Part shown: positions 46,455 to 58,128 of the stretch, piece by piece
How the letters are laid out: the number at the start of each line of letters is the position of its first letter
Numbering within the stretch: the first letter of the stretch is position 1
Assembly (NCBI GenBank): GCA_027924585.1
Contig: BSBM01000609.1
Span: forward strand, 1,127,501-1,191,500
DNA: 64,000 nt
Origin: Larix kaempferi
Taxonomy: Eukaryota; Streptophyta; Pinopsida; Pinales; Pinaceae
Direction of reading: 5' to 3'
Notes under the pieces: model-generated
What the model was told of the DNA's origin: nothing
The model's input: the letters and a program-made list of their open reading frames with translations, nothing else
Databases searched by the model: none
Program-made: the position numbers and the translations under genes

Positions 46455-47040
46455 ATCTCCTTCCCTGGGTTCTTATCGATCATTTCAAGAAATCTTTGCT
46501 GCATCATTTATTGCTTCTCCATGACTCTTTCCATCAGTTTCTTGAGTAATCTCATCATTTTCTTGGTGGTAATCCGCTTTCTTTTTCTGTTGCTCCGAGT
46601 GGCTGAAATATTATTATCATCATGTGTTCCATCTGATGACTCAGTCGAAAAACTCATGGGACTCAACTCTGCAGCATCAGTTGTTTCTTGGTGGTAATCT
46701 GCTTTCTTTTTCTACTGCTCCAAGTGGCTGAAATATTATTATCATCATGCGTTTCATCCGATGACTGAGTCGAAAAACTCATGGGACTCAGCTCTGCAGC
46801 AACATGAGGTTTTATCTCTTTTGGAATTTGCATCTCTTCCGATCTATTTGTAGCAGCAACCGCAGGAGGAGGATTGGGCGTGGCCTATAACTCGCGATTG
46901 GAAGTAGCCATGATAGTGTTATTTATGCTTGGGTTGTTGTCCACAATGGCGATGTCCTCGGTGTTTCCATATAAAGCCTCCAACTGGTTGAAGAACTTGT
47001 AGGTTTTCCCGTCTTGTTGGCCATATGAAATATGATAGTA
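46455..47040 (-). pseudogene. GT-2-type trihelix transcription factor fragment
   Basis: The minus strand reads GQQDGKTYKFFNQLEALYG, a match to the end of the trihelix DNA-binding domain in GT-2/GTL1-like factors. A linker follows (NPPPAVAAT), then SATRSNRKRKRITTKK, a basic nuclear-signal-like patch. The central coiled-coil signature comes next as LMERVMEKQ, a stop, and MMQQRFLEMIDK; family members read much the same, with an acidic residue where the stop is. A 125-bp tandem duplication (46561-46800) repeats the serine-rich linker and basic patch and shifts the frame. Stops also occur after SNREL. The N-terminal trihelix and the C-terminal one are absent. It is a truncated, dead gene copy, similar to no neighbour here. 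Confidence 0.7.
46561..46800. repeat. 125-bp tandem duplication in the trihelix pseudogene
   Basis: TCTTGGTGGTAATCCGCTTT at 46561 recurs as TCTTGGTGGTAATCTGCTTT at 46686, and both copies run to CTCTGCAGCA. As 125 is not a multiple of three, the duplication itself breaks the frame. The copies differ at about ten positions by eye. Confidence 0.9.
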
Positions 47041-47356
47041 CAATCGATGCAAAAAATGCCATAGGAAAACCAGTCATCCATGACTCATTTTAAAGATCTC
47101 CTGTCATCCAAAGAATATAGATGAAGTTCACCTTGGAGTTTGTGAGATTTCTATAGTTATGGATAACATTTCTAGGATAATCATATCCTAGGTATTGTTT
47201 GAATTAGATGATAGGGTCCAAGTCCAACTTACACCCATTCTCTAATGACAGTATAAATAATTGGCCTAAACATGTATTTGTATACTCAGTTTGTTTTAGA
47301 TGAGCCATGTGCATAGTGATGCATTAACCATATCTCTTTTACTCGATATTGCCCCG
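47041..47356. other. No gene seen
   Basis: This joins the trihelix pseudogene and the dispersed 35-bp motif array. No further trihelix coding sequence can be followed into it. Confidence 0.5.
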
Positions 47357-47540
47357 CTGCCATCAGGCCTGTTCAGTACCCCGGTGGGTTTATCTTGGTA
47401 CCATGCAAGCATAGCCCTGCTGCCAACAAGCCTGTTCAGTACCTCGACAGGTTTACTTGCATTTACCGATCTTCCTTGTTTAATATTTTACGTAGCATGG
47501 ACCCACTGCCAGCGAGCCTGTTCAGTACCCCAGCAGGTTT
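47357..47540. repeat. Three spaced copies of a 35-bp motif
   Basis: Copies are at 47357-47391, 47419-47453 and 47506-47540. The shared core is GCCTGTTCAGTACC with C(C/T)CG/CAG(C/A)AGGTTT-type endings and a CTGCCA start. Spacers of 27 and 52 bp are unrelated to each other. The core is partly self-complementary (CCTG ... CAGG). Confidence 0.75.
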
Positions 47541-48417
47541 GCTTTGTATAAAGATTTTTAGTAGGAGGAAGCCAGTTGGCACTAGAGTGTGCTAAGTTTC
47601 TAAACACATAATTCAAATTTTTAGAGCGAACCTTATGATTAACTTATTTATAATGGCCTGGATTATAGATCATGTCAAAAGATAATAACCTAAAGTTGTC
47701 CCTTAACCTCTTAGTCTATCTTCTTCATAAAAGATTAGTAATGTTCTCCACAAGTAGAAAATATCACTCACTCTTGGGCTACCTTTTTAAAGAATGCTTA
47801 AGAGACAAGTTTTGATAATGAGTTTGGGATGAACTAGTAGTCCATAGGTGTAAGATATAACTTTGAAAAACATGATAATTAAAGTAGGTCTTAAGAAATT
47901 ATTCTAATGATAAATCAGAAATGTGCATGTCTGAATCAAATACCATATATAAAAGCATAAAAATGAAATTAATGAAAAATAATCATAGGAGAAAGTGGTT
48001 AAAAATGATATAAAGAACACTTTAACTTTTCACTATAAATTTCAATTTTTCACAATAATCAAAAGAGAAGGAGTTAGGATGCATTATGAGTTTTTTTAGA
48101 GCACTTCCATTTTCAGATTATATTTCATGAGCTAAACATAGAGATAAGGTTCTTGTAATCAAACTGAAAAACCACTTGTTAGATGATTCAAATTTATTCA
48201 CAACAAAAGCATATGTACAAAGAAAAGTCATATGGAATTTATCAGAATTAGGGAAAGGAAAAGAGTCTTCCTATTTTAATTGAAAAAAATCCATAAGCTG
48301 ATCATAAGAGTGAATTTCCTATATAAATGCAATCAACTGTTAGAAATGACTCTTATTATTTTTTTTAAAAACAAAAATATATTTACATATATACAAATGA
48401 AGATAACCCAAAATAAT
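47541..48417. other. No gene seen; expected place of a missing 3' LTR
   Basis: The stretch is AT-rich with no recognisable frame. By position it should begin the 3' LTR of the element whose integrase ends at 48418. No sequence resembling the 5' LTR edges (TGTTGGGTAT, TTCCAACCAACA) was found. Confidence 0.45.
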
Positions 48418-49560
48418 TCAAGAACCAAGAAAAGGAGGAATGACTTCCTCTTCAACCAGCTCCATCTCCTTCTGTTGTAAGGCATTCTGCACAAAATCTT
48501 GTTTAGATATTGGTTGATGATAAAGTCTAAGTCTATGTCCATTTACAACAAAGGAAATTTGCAAATCATCAATTGTCTTAATCTTAACAGATCCATTATA
48601 AAAAGCTGTAACAATTTCATATCGACCCATCCAACGAGTAATTTGTTTTCCTTTAAAGTTTTTGTACCTTGAATAAAAAAGTAATGCCCAGTCTCCAGTT
48701 TTGAATTGTTTTTTTTAATTTATTTATCATGCCACTTTTTGCGTTGGTTTTGTATTAGAATTGTGTGTTGAATAGCGTCTTGTCTAATCTCATCTAATTC
48801 ATTTATCTGCAGGATTCGTTGTCTATGTGCTTCTTCTAGATCCATCCCTAATTATGCAGCCATATGAAAGATTTTGACTTGAAATTCAATGGGTAGAAGA
48901 ACTTGTTTTCTGTAAAAAAGTTCATAAGGTGTGTGGCTAGTGGTATTCCTCCAAGTTATTCTATAAGCCCATAAGGATTCTAGAAGCCTATCTGCCCAGT
49001 CTTTGTGGTGTAACTAGATAGTATTAATTAGGATGGATTCTAATACTTTGTTGGTAGACTCTACCTAACCATTGGCTTGCGAATGATATGGTGAAGATTT
49101 ACAATGTCTAATACCATATTTTTCAGTAATCTCTTTCATCAATTTGGAGGTAAACTGAGATCCTTGATCGGTTACAATTTCCCTAGGTACACCAAATCGG
49201 GTAAATATTTATTCATATATAAATTCTACCACATATTTCTTTGTGGCTCGGAATAAGGCTTTAGCTTCCACCCACTTGGTGACATAGTCTTTACAGACTA
49301 GGATGTACTTCTTCTTGCAAGACATAGGGGAAATTGTCCCAACGAAATCTAGAGCCCATTTTTCAAAAGGCTCAATCATCACTTGGGGTTGTAAGGGAAT
49401 CTCTTCTGATGGCGTAGGTCTACCCATTCTTTGGCAACTGTCACATCCCTTGACATACTTCGCAGCATCTTTAAAAATGCTTGGCGAATAATATCCAGAG
49501 TGCAACACTTTGTAAGTTGTTCTCTTATCAGAAAAATCCCCACCACAAAGTCCACCATGA
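48418..49560 (-). pseudogene. Integrase of the Athila/Tat-like element
   Basis: The zinc-finger end CDSCQRMGRPTP and the first catalytic Asp (ALDFVGTIS) lie in the open frame 49209-49508. After a stop, IVTDQGSQFTS gives the second Asp and VESTNKVLESI the Glu. The C-terminal domain ends in the frame 48418-48630 (GSVKIKTIDDL, VVNGHRLRLYH). The three carboxylates are kept, but several stops interrupt the chain. The stop at 48418 appears to be close to the natural end of pol. Confidence 0.88.
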
Positions 49561-49574
49561 CATGCATGAAGGAT

Positions 49575-50449
49575 CTATGTCATCTCATCCTCTCGTACAC
49601 ATCGTTTAATAATAAGATCAGGACCAGTATAGAAAAGATCATTGTCCACCCAAGAATAATTAGAACTTTGAACTATAATCCTACGTTTCTCGGGTGGGGA
49701 GAGATGGTTTGGTAGTTTTCCAGTTGCTAAATAATTGGCTATGTTTGCAAACCAAGGGGTTCGAACAGACACAACAAACAAATGTTCATCCGGAAAGCTA
49801 TCATCGATGGGACTGGAATTATCATCAATTTGAACTCGAGAGAGAAAATCTGCTACCACATTCTCTCGACCGGGACGATCAACAACAGTAATGTTAAATT
49901 ATTGTAACAAAAGTAGCCACCGAGTCACCCTGCCATTGGTGATTGGTTTATTCATTAAAAATCTAACGGCAGAGTGGTCTATGTGTACGAAAACTTCATA
50001 TCCTGTGATATAATGACTAAACTTGTTGATGGCATAGACTACTACTAGAAACTCTTTTTCAGTAACAGTTTATTTCGATTCTACAGGAGTCAAATTTTTA
50101 CTAGCAAAATAGATGGCATGTGATGTTTGTCCCCTTTTTGACCTAAGACTGCTCCTATAGCTGTGTCAGAAGCATTAGTGGATATATGGAAGGAAAGGGA
50201 CCAATTGGGGTCCCTAAGTATTGGTGCTATTTATAGCTTTTCCTTCAAAGTTTCAAAGGCATGTTGACAAGGTCTGGTCCATTGAAATTTTGTATCTCTC
50301 ATGAGTAATTTAAACATAGGTGCAGCTATCGTAGTGAAGTTTTCAATAAAACATCTATAATAGCCTGCATGGCCAAGAAAGCTTCTTACCTCCTTCTGAG
50401 TTTTTGGAGGAGGAAGATTAACAATTATTTCTATCTTAGCAGGATCCAC
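49575..50449 (-). pseudogene. RNase H and RT thumb of the Athila/Tat-like element
   Basis: The thumb reads VRSFLGHAGYYRCFIENF (frame 50231-50449). After a stop, RNase H motifs appear: STNASDTAIGAVLGQ, then YAINKFSHYITG and ENVVADFLSRVQ (frame 49575-49859). Together these are the usual order behind a Ty3/gypsy polymerase. I see no second RNase H in this element. Confidence 0.85.
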
Positions 50450-50458
50450 CTTGATACC

Positions 50459-51139
50459 TTAAAGAGAGATATGATGTCCCAAAACTATGCCCTGGGTTAA
50501 TAACATCTTACATTTTTCATGGATAAGGGCTAAGTTCGTTTCTTGGCACCGAATAAGAACTGTTTCGAGCTTATCAAGGGCTTCTTGGAAGGTATTACCA
50601 TAAACTGTAAAATCATCCATATAAGCTTCTACACAGTCATGTATAAGGTCAGCAAAGATTCCTAAAACTGCACGCTGGAAAGTGGCAGGTGCATTACATA
50701 AGCCAAATGGGAACACTCTATAGGAATATGTCCCCCAAGAATAAGTAAAGGTTGTCTTGTCCTGATCCTCAGGTGCTATTAATATTTGGTTGTATCCACT
50801 ATACCCATCAAGGAAAGAAAAGTATTGTTTACCTGACAAGGTATCTAATGCCTTCTCAATGAAAGGTAAAGGGAAGTAGTCCTTAAGAGTGGCCTTGTTC
50901 AATTCTCGAAAGTCAACACAAATACGACATTTCCCTGTAAATTTCTTTGGAACTACTACTAGAGGGGACACCCATTTACTATTAGAAATTGGGTAGATGG
51001 CATTAAGGAGTTTTTGTAATTCATCTTTGACAATATCCTTTAGGGTTGGATTCATTCTTCTCCGGGGCTGCCTGAAAGGAGGTATGTTTGAATCTATGTA
51101 AATGTGGTGAATACAGGTATCTAGGTGCATACCCTTCAT
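50459..51139 (-). pseudogene. Reverse transcriptase of the Athila/Tat-like element
   Basis: The 226-residue open frame holds PPFRQPRRRMNP, ISNSKWVSPLVVVPKK, CRICVDFRELNKATLKD, FSFLDGYSGYNQI, FPFGLCNAPATFQR and the active site YMDDF. A small in-frame loss seems to have removed residues before YPIS (LLNAIYPIS). The catalytic residues are present but the flanks are cut off by stops, so no complete Pol can be made. Confidence 0.92.
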
Positions 51140-53583
51140 ATCGGTGTATTCCCATGCAAATGCTCAGTTTGATTCCTGAGAGCTTTTAGTAATTGTTTCT
51201 GCTGACTCTCATCTAAACCTGCATTTATATGTAAAAAAAATTCTAAACTAACCTCACAAGGTATGGTATAGGATCCTATATGTTCTTCGATTGCGAAGAC
51301 ACATGTTGTACTTGTAAATGTTGAGAGGCTCATGTTTTTTTGGAATTCATCTCCAAATATTTCATCAAGTTGGGAAAAAGACTGAGGAAAGTCTATACAT
51401 GTTATGAAATAGATAAATTGGTTCAACACATTCTTGGTATTTTGTTCTTGAAGTGCCCAAGAGAAATCACTAACAAGGGAAAGTTCTTCCAAGTTCTCAT
51501 CCCCAAAAGGACAATCTAACCAAAACAGATTTTCAATTACTGGCTATGCTGGTGGGTATAAAGATAGTTTTCTTGTAGACAACCCATCAAAGATAATCAT
51601 CTTTCCATCCCTACATCCTATAAATGCATTAGCAGTGGCTAACCAATGTCTTCCCAAAATAATGGGGTGGCCTTTAGAAGAGTCCTTTGATTCTATGAGC
51701 ATAAAGTCCACAGGATATTCCCATGAAGCCACTGATACAATAAGATCCCAACAGGCTGCACCATAGTGTGATCTGCTAATTCTAGCATTGTTGGGGTAGG
51801 GTAGAGGAACTATCCTAAATTGAGAGTTTCTAAAACTGTGGTAGTCATTAGGTTAATAGCAACTCCTAGATTAATAAGTGTGTTTCCTATGGTAGTGTTA
51901 TTGATGATAATAGTCACCATAGGATTTCTTGGATTTGTATACTTTGGAATTCTAGGTTGGTTTGCTATGTAATTTGACATTTCACCTATGACATGAATCA
52001 TCGGAGGGTCTTTTTTTTTTTCCCTGGTCTTTTAATACAGAGTTCCTTGATCACTTTATTATAGATTAGTATATCTTTAATGGCTTGTAACAAAGGGATA
52101 TTGATACAAATATTTTTCAATTCGTTAATGATATCATACTCTGGATAAGTTACAGGTTTTTCTATTACTAGACGCTCCAGATATGGGGGTGCTTTTTCTC
52201 TTGGAATTACTTCTTCATGAGGATGGTTGTGTGTTGAATATTTAGGAATAGCCACATATTCAAGAATGACATCATTCAAAATTTCATTAGGTATGTCTTC
52301 TTCTTCATTTTCTTCTCGAATAACAACTAATGATTTGGGCTGCTTTTGCAAAACTCTTCCAGACTGCAATTGAATCTCATGCACTGGTGCGGTTGAAATG
52401 GCATATGATGGAAGAGGTAGAAATCCAATTCTATTAAGAGCTTGAGTTGGCTTGTTGTTAGGATTTGGTATCAGTTGTGTAGGTACTATTGTGGGCCTTG
52501 GAGGATTCATATTCTGGAAATGGTGAGGTTGATTTGTGATAGGGGGTGGTGAAGGAGGTACAAATCCAGGCAAGGGTTGTTGGATATTAGGTGGGTAAGG
52601 ATATTTAGGCATAGAAGGAGGTGGTTTAGCATAATATTGTCCTCTCCATCCGTGTCCCCATTGTTGTTGTTGAGCATTCTGAGGAGGGTACTGCGGTGGC
52701 CAATTTTTTTAACCTAAGTGTTACACTATTGAGGAGGTTAATAAGGATGGTAATAGGGTGGAAATTGTGATGATGGATCCTGATATGATGGTTGATCTCT
52801 AGGATTCCAAGGCCTCCTATATGTTTCACCAAAGTTTCCACTCTTATATACAGCTTGCAACCCAGACAACAATGGACAATTATCAGTTGGATGTTCTTCT
52901 GTACAAAGGTGACATACTAAAACATTATTCAATGGAAATTACCATTGGGTATGTTTAGTTCTACACCTAGGACAGAAAACACTCATTGTTGCACGCTCTT
53001 CATCCTGTCTCTTTTTAGCTTGTAATGCATCTAATTGAGAACCCATGGCTCCTAAGATATCTATTTTGAAATTTTCCAATAGGTTTCCCAACTCTACCCT
53101 TGTAACTCCACCAGGACTGGATGTATTTCCCTTCAGGTTCCTAGTATAAGATTCTTGAAAGTGTCTTCCACTTTTCCCTCTGCTCCTAGAGTAATTCCTA
53201 CATAGCTCACAAATCTGTGCGAAAGACTTATGAGAGATGTCTCCTGCTGCCATGAGATTAAGGTTTTCTAAGAATTCTTCTGAGATTCCTTTAAGGAAGA
53301 GTGTTCTACTGCATCTTCATGAAGATCACTATATTTGGATTTATGTAACACATAGTTAAATCTTTCGAGATAGTCTTCTAAGCTCTCATCTTCAAGTTAT
53401 TGTATTTTGAAAATATCATTGCGAGAGTCCTTAGGTGTACAGTAATCTTGATATTTCCATAGAAATGCATTCTTCATGTCTTCCCAAGTTCTAATACTAG
53501 ATTCTCCTAACCCCATAAACCATCGAAGAGTAGAATCTTTTAATGTGGCAAGAAAAAGTTTTAGTTTTTGGCCATCTTATAGA
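51140..53583 (-). pseudogene. gag C-terminal part and protease of the Athila/Tat-like element
   Basis: Just left of the copia insertion the minus strand resumes Gag with DGQKLKLFLATL, LRWFMGLGESSI and WEDMKNAFLWKYQDYC, the usual retrotransposon Gag core. A knuckle-like CHLCTEEHPTDNC lies at about 52880-52920 and a long proline-rich linker at 52000-52612. The protease region (51810-52001) reads TLINLGVAINLM where DLGASIN(L/V)M-type active sites are usual, so the catalytic Asp reads Asn. ILGRHWLATA (51544-51732) follows as the protease flap region. Frames are broken in many places. Confidence 0.8.
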
Positions 53584-54083
53584 AGTTAGAAAAACAGGAT
53601 CGCAAAGCAATAACAATAAGTATAAATGCAAATATAATCACACATACCTATTCCAAGAGAGACACAGATATATCATGGTTCACCCAATATGGGCTATGTC
53701 CACACTGAAATTGCCAGTCTTTTTCTTATACCGTCCAGCAAGGTGAAGGGATACAACCTGCAACACAACTGCTGCACTTCCTCTTCACTATCTCACAGTC
53801 TCTCTTCTTGATCTCAAAGATATTTACAATGAATAATACCTAATACATCAACCCTAGCCATGTTACAATGTCTTTCTTTTATAAGGGGAATACAATGGAA
53901 AAATACCACGGGTTACCCAAAACCATGGGCCCGAAAACTGTTGGCAAAAATAGCCCCAAAAGTTTTTCTCGGGGGCGCTGCCCTCGAACCCCAAGGTTGG
54001 GGAATGAGTGTACAGTAATCTTGGGGTACAAACATGACTGAATAACATCTATGAATTTGGACGATTAGTCTCCAAAACCAACA
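53584..54083 (-). repeat. 3' LTR of the copia element
   Basis: It aligns with 58129-58620 throughout. Its left edge reads AGTTAG where the partner has TGTTAG, so the canonical TG seems mutated. The right edge is CCAACA. It is bordered inside by the purine tract at 54084-54094. Confidence 0.9.
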
Positions 54084-54094
54084 ATCTCCCACTT
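54084..54094 (-). promoter_or_regulatory. Polypurine tract of the copia element
   Basis: On the minus strand AAGTGGGAGAT stands directly before the LTR start TGTTGG. This is the usual primer site for plus-strand DNA synthesis. Confidence 0.75.
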
Positions 54095-54169
54095 GGAGAC
54101 TGATCACAACAACTCCACTGCTATTGCACTTGCTGGACCTTGGACTTGGAAAATTTCTCCTCTTCACCT

Positions 54170-54757
54170 TCACACTAGTAGGCCAACTAAAACCGAGCGG
54201 GAACTCAATTTCTCTCTAGTTACTACCTTTGTGAACATGTCTACAGGATTCTGGCTAGTGTGTATCTTTTCCAGCTTCAACAATTCATCTTCCATAATAG
54301 AGCGTATGAAATGGTACTTGAGCTGCATATGTTTAGTACTGGAATGGAATGTTGAGTTCTTTGAAAGATGAATGGCAGTCTGGCTGTCACTACACAACCT
54401 GCTATCCTTCTTCTTCTTACCCAATTCCTCCATAAACCTATGCAACCAAACCATCTCTTTGCTAGCCTCTATAACAACAACATACTCTGCTTCCGTTGTT
54501 GAAAGTGCAACAACTTTTTGCAGTCTTGAAATCCAACTTACTGTTGTTCCACCTACAGTAAACACATACCCTATGGTGCTCCTCCTGCTAACCTTATCAC
54601 CCGCCATATCTGCATCAAAATATCCTTGTAGAACAGTGTTTGAACCTCCAAAACATAATGCATGAGTGGTAGTACCTCTCAAATATCTGAGAATACACTG
54701 TACTGCATTCCAATGTTCTTTACCTAGATTGTTCATATATCTGCTCACAACTCCCAC
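54170..54757 (-). pseudogene. RNase H of the copia element
   Basis: The open frame carries GYFDADMAGD, RRSTIGYVF, STTEAEYVV, LCSDSQTAIHL and KHMQLKYHFIR, the standard copia RNase H blocks with their acidic catalytic residues. The frame overlaps the RT frame by 13 bases, which shows a frameshift between them in this copy. The end runs nearly to the purine tract. Confidence 0.9.
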
Positions 54758-55860
54758 TGCTTGTGCAATATCTGGTCATCTGGTCTTGTGCACACCATGG
54801 CATACATCAAGCTGAAAACTGTTGATTGATAGGGAATCTTGGACATGTAATCTATCTCTTCCTGTGTCTTGGGGCTCATTTCCTTACTTAGACTGAAATG
54901 GCTGGCCAAAGGTGTACTAATTGCTTTTGCATTCTGCATTCTAAACCTCTCCAACACCTTTTGTATGTATTCACTCTGAGACAATGTCAATTTGAGATTT
55001 TTCGTGTCTCTCGTTATTCTCATACCAAGTATTTGATTTGCAGCACCCAAATCCTTCATCGCAAATGAATTAGCTAGCTTTCTTTTGAGTACATTTATAT
55101 CCTGCATGTTATACCCTGCAACAAGCATGCCATCCACATACAATAACAAGATAATATATCTTTCATTGTCTAGCTTCTTGAAATAAACATAGTGGTCAGA
55201 ATGAAATCTACTATAACCTTGTTCTGTCATAAACCTGTCAAATTTTAAATACCACTTCCTTGGAGCTTGCTTCAAGCCATACAAACTCTTTTTCAATCTA
55301 CACACCAAATTCTCCTTCCCTTTGACCTCATACCTTTCTGGTTGTTGCATATATATCTCTTCCTTCAAATCCCCATGGATAAAGGTTGTTTTTACATCTA
55401 ACTGTTCAAGATGCAAATCTTCTACCGCCACTAGACTTAAGGTAGTCCTAATTGAAGTCATCTTAACAACATGAGAAAATATTTCATCAAAATCTATACC
55501 TTTCTTCTATGCAGACCCCTTTACAACAAGTCTGGCCTTGTACCGCTTCTTACCTCTTTCTTTTTCCTTCAACCTATAAATCCATTTGTTCTGCAATGCT
55601 CTTTTACCAGCAGGAAACTGAACCAAATCCCAAGTCTGGTTTCCTACCAATGAGTTCATCTCCTCATTCATGCCTTGCTCCCACTTATTTCTAATTTCCA
55701 CCTGCATTGCTTCTTCATAACAATCTGGTTCACCAGCATCAGTCATCCATAAATAATACATTGAAGGAGAGTATCGTTCAGGAAGTCTACTTAACCTGGT
55801 AGATCTTCTTGCAGTTACAGGAGTTTCAGATACCTGTTGTTGTTCTTGATTTTCTAGCAC
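54745..55860 (-). pseudogene. Reverse transcriptase of the copia element
   Basis: Two frames, 55507-55860 and 54745-55461, carry the start (QTWDLVQFPAGKRALQNKW) and the core (LDVKTTFIHGDLKEEIYM, LYGLKQAPRKWY) of the copia RT. The active site reads YVDG instead of YVDD (LLLYVDGMLVAG), which loses a catalytic Asp. A stop or shift at about 55465-55505 separates the parts. The enzyme is inactive. Confidence 0.92.
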
Positions 55861-55875
55861 CCTTGGAACTTCATT

Positions 55876-56830
55876 TTATTTAATTTCATCAAGTACTATG
55901 TACTCTGTGTTTTCTTTTTCCTGTTTCTTTCCTTGCAACCGATCTTTATACATGACCTTTTCATTGAATATCACATCTCTACTCCTAATGATTTTGTTAC
56001 TTTCATAATCCCATAAGTAATAACCAAAATCATCAACCCCATATCCAATAAAGGTACATTTCTTGGATTTAGCTTCAAGCTTTGTTCTATTATCTTTATC
56101 AATATGGACAAATGCTTCACAACCAAACGTTCTCAGAAATGAGTAGTTTACATTTTTACATGTCCATGCCTCCTCTGGAATACCACCATCCAAAGCACTT
56201 GAAGGCCCTCTGTTTATTAAATAAACAACAGTATTTACAACATCTGCCCAAAACTGTAAGGGAAACCCTGCATGCAGTCTCATACACCTTGCACGCTCCA
56301 TGATCGTTCCATTCATCTTTTCTGACACACCATTTTCTTGTGGTGTTCTTGGGACTGTCTTCTCTCTACGAATCCCATGGTATGAACAGTACCTATCAAA
56401 CTCCTTGTCGCAGTACTCACCTCCATTATCAGATCTGAGACACTTCAACATTTTTCCTGTCTCATTCTCAACCAAATCTTTCCACTTCTTAAAAGTAGCA
56501 AATACATCATATTTATGTCTAATGCAATAAACCCAAGTTTTCCTAGTTGCATCATCAATAAATATAACATAATAATGAGAGCCATCAAGAGATTGTACCT
56601 GAGCCAGTCCCCATACATCTATATGCACAAGCTCTAACTTTTCATTCTTCTTCTGTTTCCCAACCCTGAGAAATCTGACTCTCTTTTGTTTTCCATAAAC
56701 ACAGTTCTCACAGAATTCCAAACTTGCCTGCGTCAAATCTGGCAGCAACTTCCTTGAGTGGAGAATCTGCATCCCCTTCTCACTCATGTGGCCAAGCCTA
56801 TGATGCTACAATGCTGTATTTGTTCCTGTG
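55876..56830 (-). pseudogene. Integrase of the copia element
   Basis: The 303-residue open part holds the catalytic triad D57 (HIDVWG), D120 (RSDNGGEY) and E156 (ENGVSEKMN), with D(62)D(35)E spacing. The zinc motif is completed upstream: the minus strand reads a TAG codon, then HHRLGHMSEKG, with CENC at residues 26-29. Relatives usually have Trp before that HH, so the stop is probably TGG-to-TAG. It divides gag-protease from integrase. Confidence 0.92.
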
Positions 56831-56909
56831 GAAGCTAAAGAGATAGAATGGTAAGTATTATGAGGACATAAATACTACCTACCCTGTCTCCTTTTACTAT
56901 CACCATTGA

Positions 56910-58061
56910 TCATTTGGTGATCTTCCACCACGTTTCTCCAAACGTAGATAGACAGTCTCCATTTCCCAACTTCCCTGTTGAGATTAGATTTATTATCATA
57001 GCAGGAATATGCCTTACATCTTTCAGCATCCAATCATTTCCATTCTTAAATTTTATCCATACCTTACCCATTCCAACAATTTTACATGGCTCATCATCAC
57101 CCAATAAAACATGTCCAAAATCGCCTAGAACATAATCATGAAAATATTTCCTATGGGGTGTAGCATGACATGAAGCCCCTAAATCTACTACCCAATAATC
57201 ACTTGTATTATCTAATGCAAGAATCAAAGCATCTTGTAACACATCACCTGCTACATTTGCTTCCTGGGTAGTTTCCTGCTGTCCATCTCCTTTCTTCTTT
57301 AGAGATATGCAGTCTTTTTTCAGATGTCCTTTCTTTCCACAATTCCAACACTCTATCTTTCCCAATATGGACTTGGATCCGCCCGTTTTAAACTTGCCAT
57401 GATTACCTTGGCTCTTTGCTCTCTCCTTTTTTCTTCCCCTGCTCTCCATGGTCAATGCATTACCTGATGTCTCACCTGTGTTTTTTCTACGCATTTCCTC
57501 GCTAGGAATAACACCAATAACATCATCAAATTTCAAAGTGTTTGAACCAAAGACAGATTTACTTACAGCCATGACCAAGCTATTACAGCTTTCTGGCAAT
57601 GAACACAAGATTAGAAGAGCCCTAACCTCATCATCGAAGTTCACACTTACAGAACTTAGTTGATTTGTTACCATATTAAAATCATTTAAATGATCAGTAA
57701 CAGATCCACCTTCAGACATCTTCATATTAAATAAACGCTTCATTAGAAATACATTGTTGGAGGCCGAGGGTTTTTCATACAGCTTACCCAGTGTGCTCAT
57801 CAAACCCTTTGTTGTCATTTCTTTTGAGATATTGAAAGCCACTGACAAAGCCAAGCTCAGTCGTATTGTTCCCGGAGCCTTTCTGTCAAGAACCTCCCAT
57901 TCTTCGTCCTTCATGGTCGCCGGTTGCTTTTCTCTTCCTCCCAATGGCAGGAATAGATCCTTCTGGTATAGATAGTCCTCCATTTGCATCTTCCATAACT
58001 GGTAGTTTTGGCCGTTAAAATTCTCGACCTTAAACTTTCCTTCTTCTGCCATTACTCCCAC
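56910..58061 (-). pseudogene. gag and protease start of the copia element
   Basis: The 383-residue open frame starts 67 bp inside the 5' LTR, at ATG 58061. It has a UBN2-type Gag core (NYQLWKMQMEDYLYQ, VFLMKRLFNMKM, DEVRALLILCSLP), a zinc knuckle CWNCGKKGHLKKDC and the protease start YWVVDLGASCHATPH. The active-site triplet is usually DSG and here reads DLG, a probably inactivating change. The frame then runs into a stop before the integrase. Confidence 0.92.
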
Positions 58062-58113
58062 TCGAACCAGAAACCCGAGTTTCCTACGGGTTTATTTGTC
58101 AAATAGACCTTTG

Positions 58114-58126
58114 GCTCTGATACCAA
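58114..58126 (-). promoter_or_regulatory. Primer-binding site of the copia element, tRNA-iMet
   Basis: On the minus strand TGGTATCAGAGCC lies two bases inside the 5' LTR. It is a perfect match to the usual initiator-Met primer site. Confidence 0.93.
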
Positions 58127-58128
58127 TT

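Noticed and set aside
46239-46507. Proline/leucine-rich minus-strand frames of 71-85 codons
   Set aside because: They arise from the GA-rich tandem repeat at 46291-46420 and the trihelix relic, and have no independent support.
47300-47595. Plus-strand frames repeating LFST-GL
   Set aside because: The pattern comes from the 35-bp DNA motif array. The motif occurs in different frames and no gene context exists.
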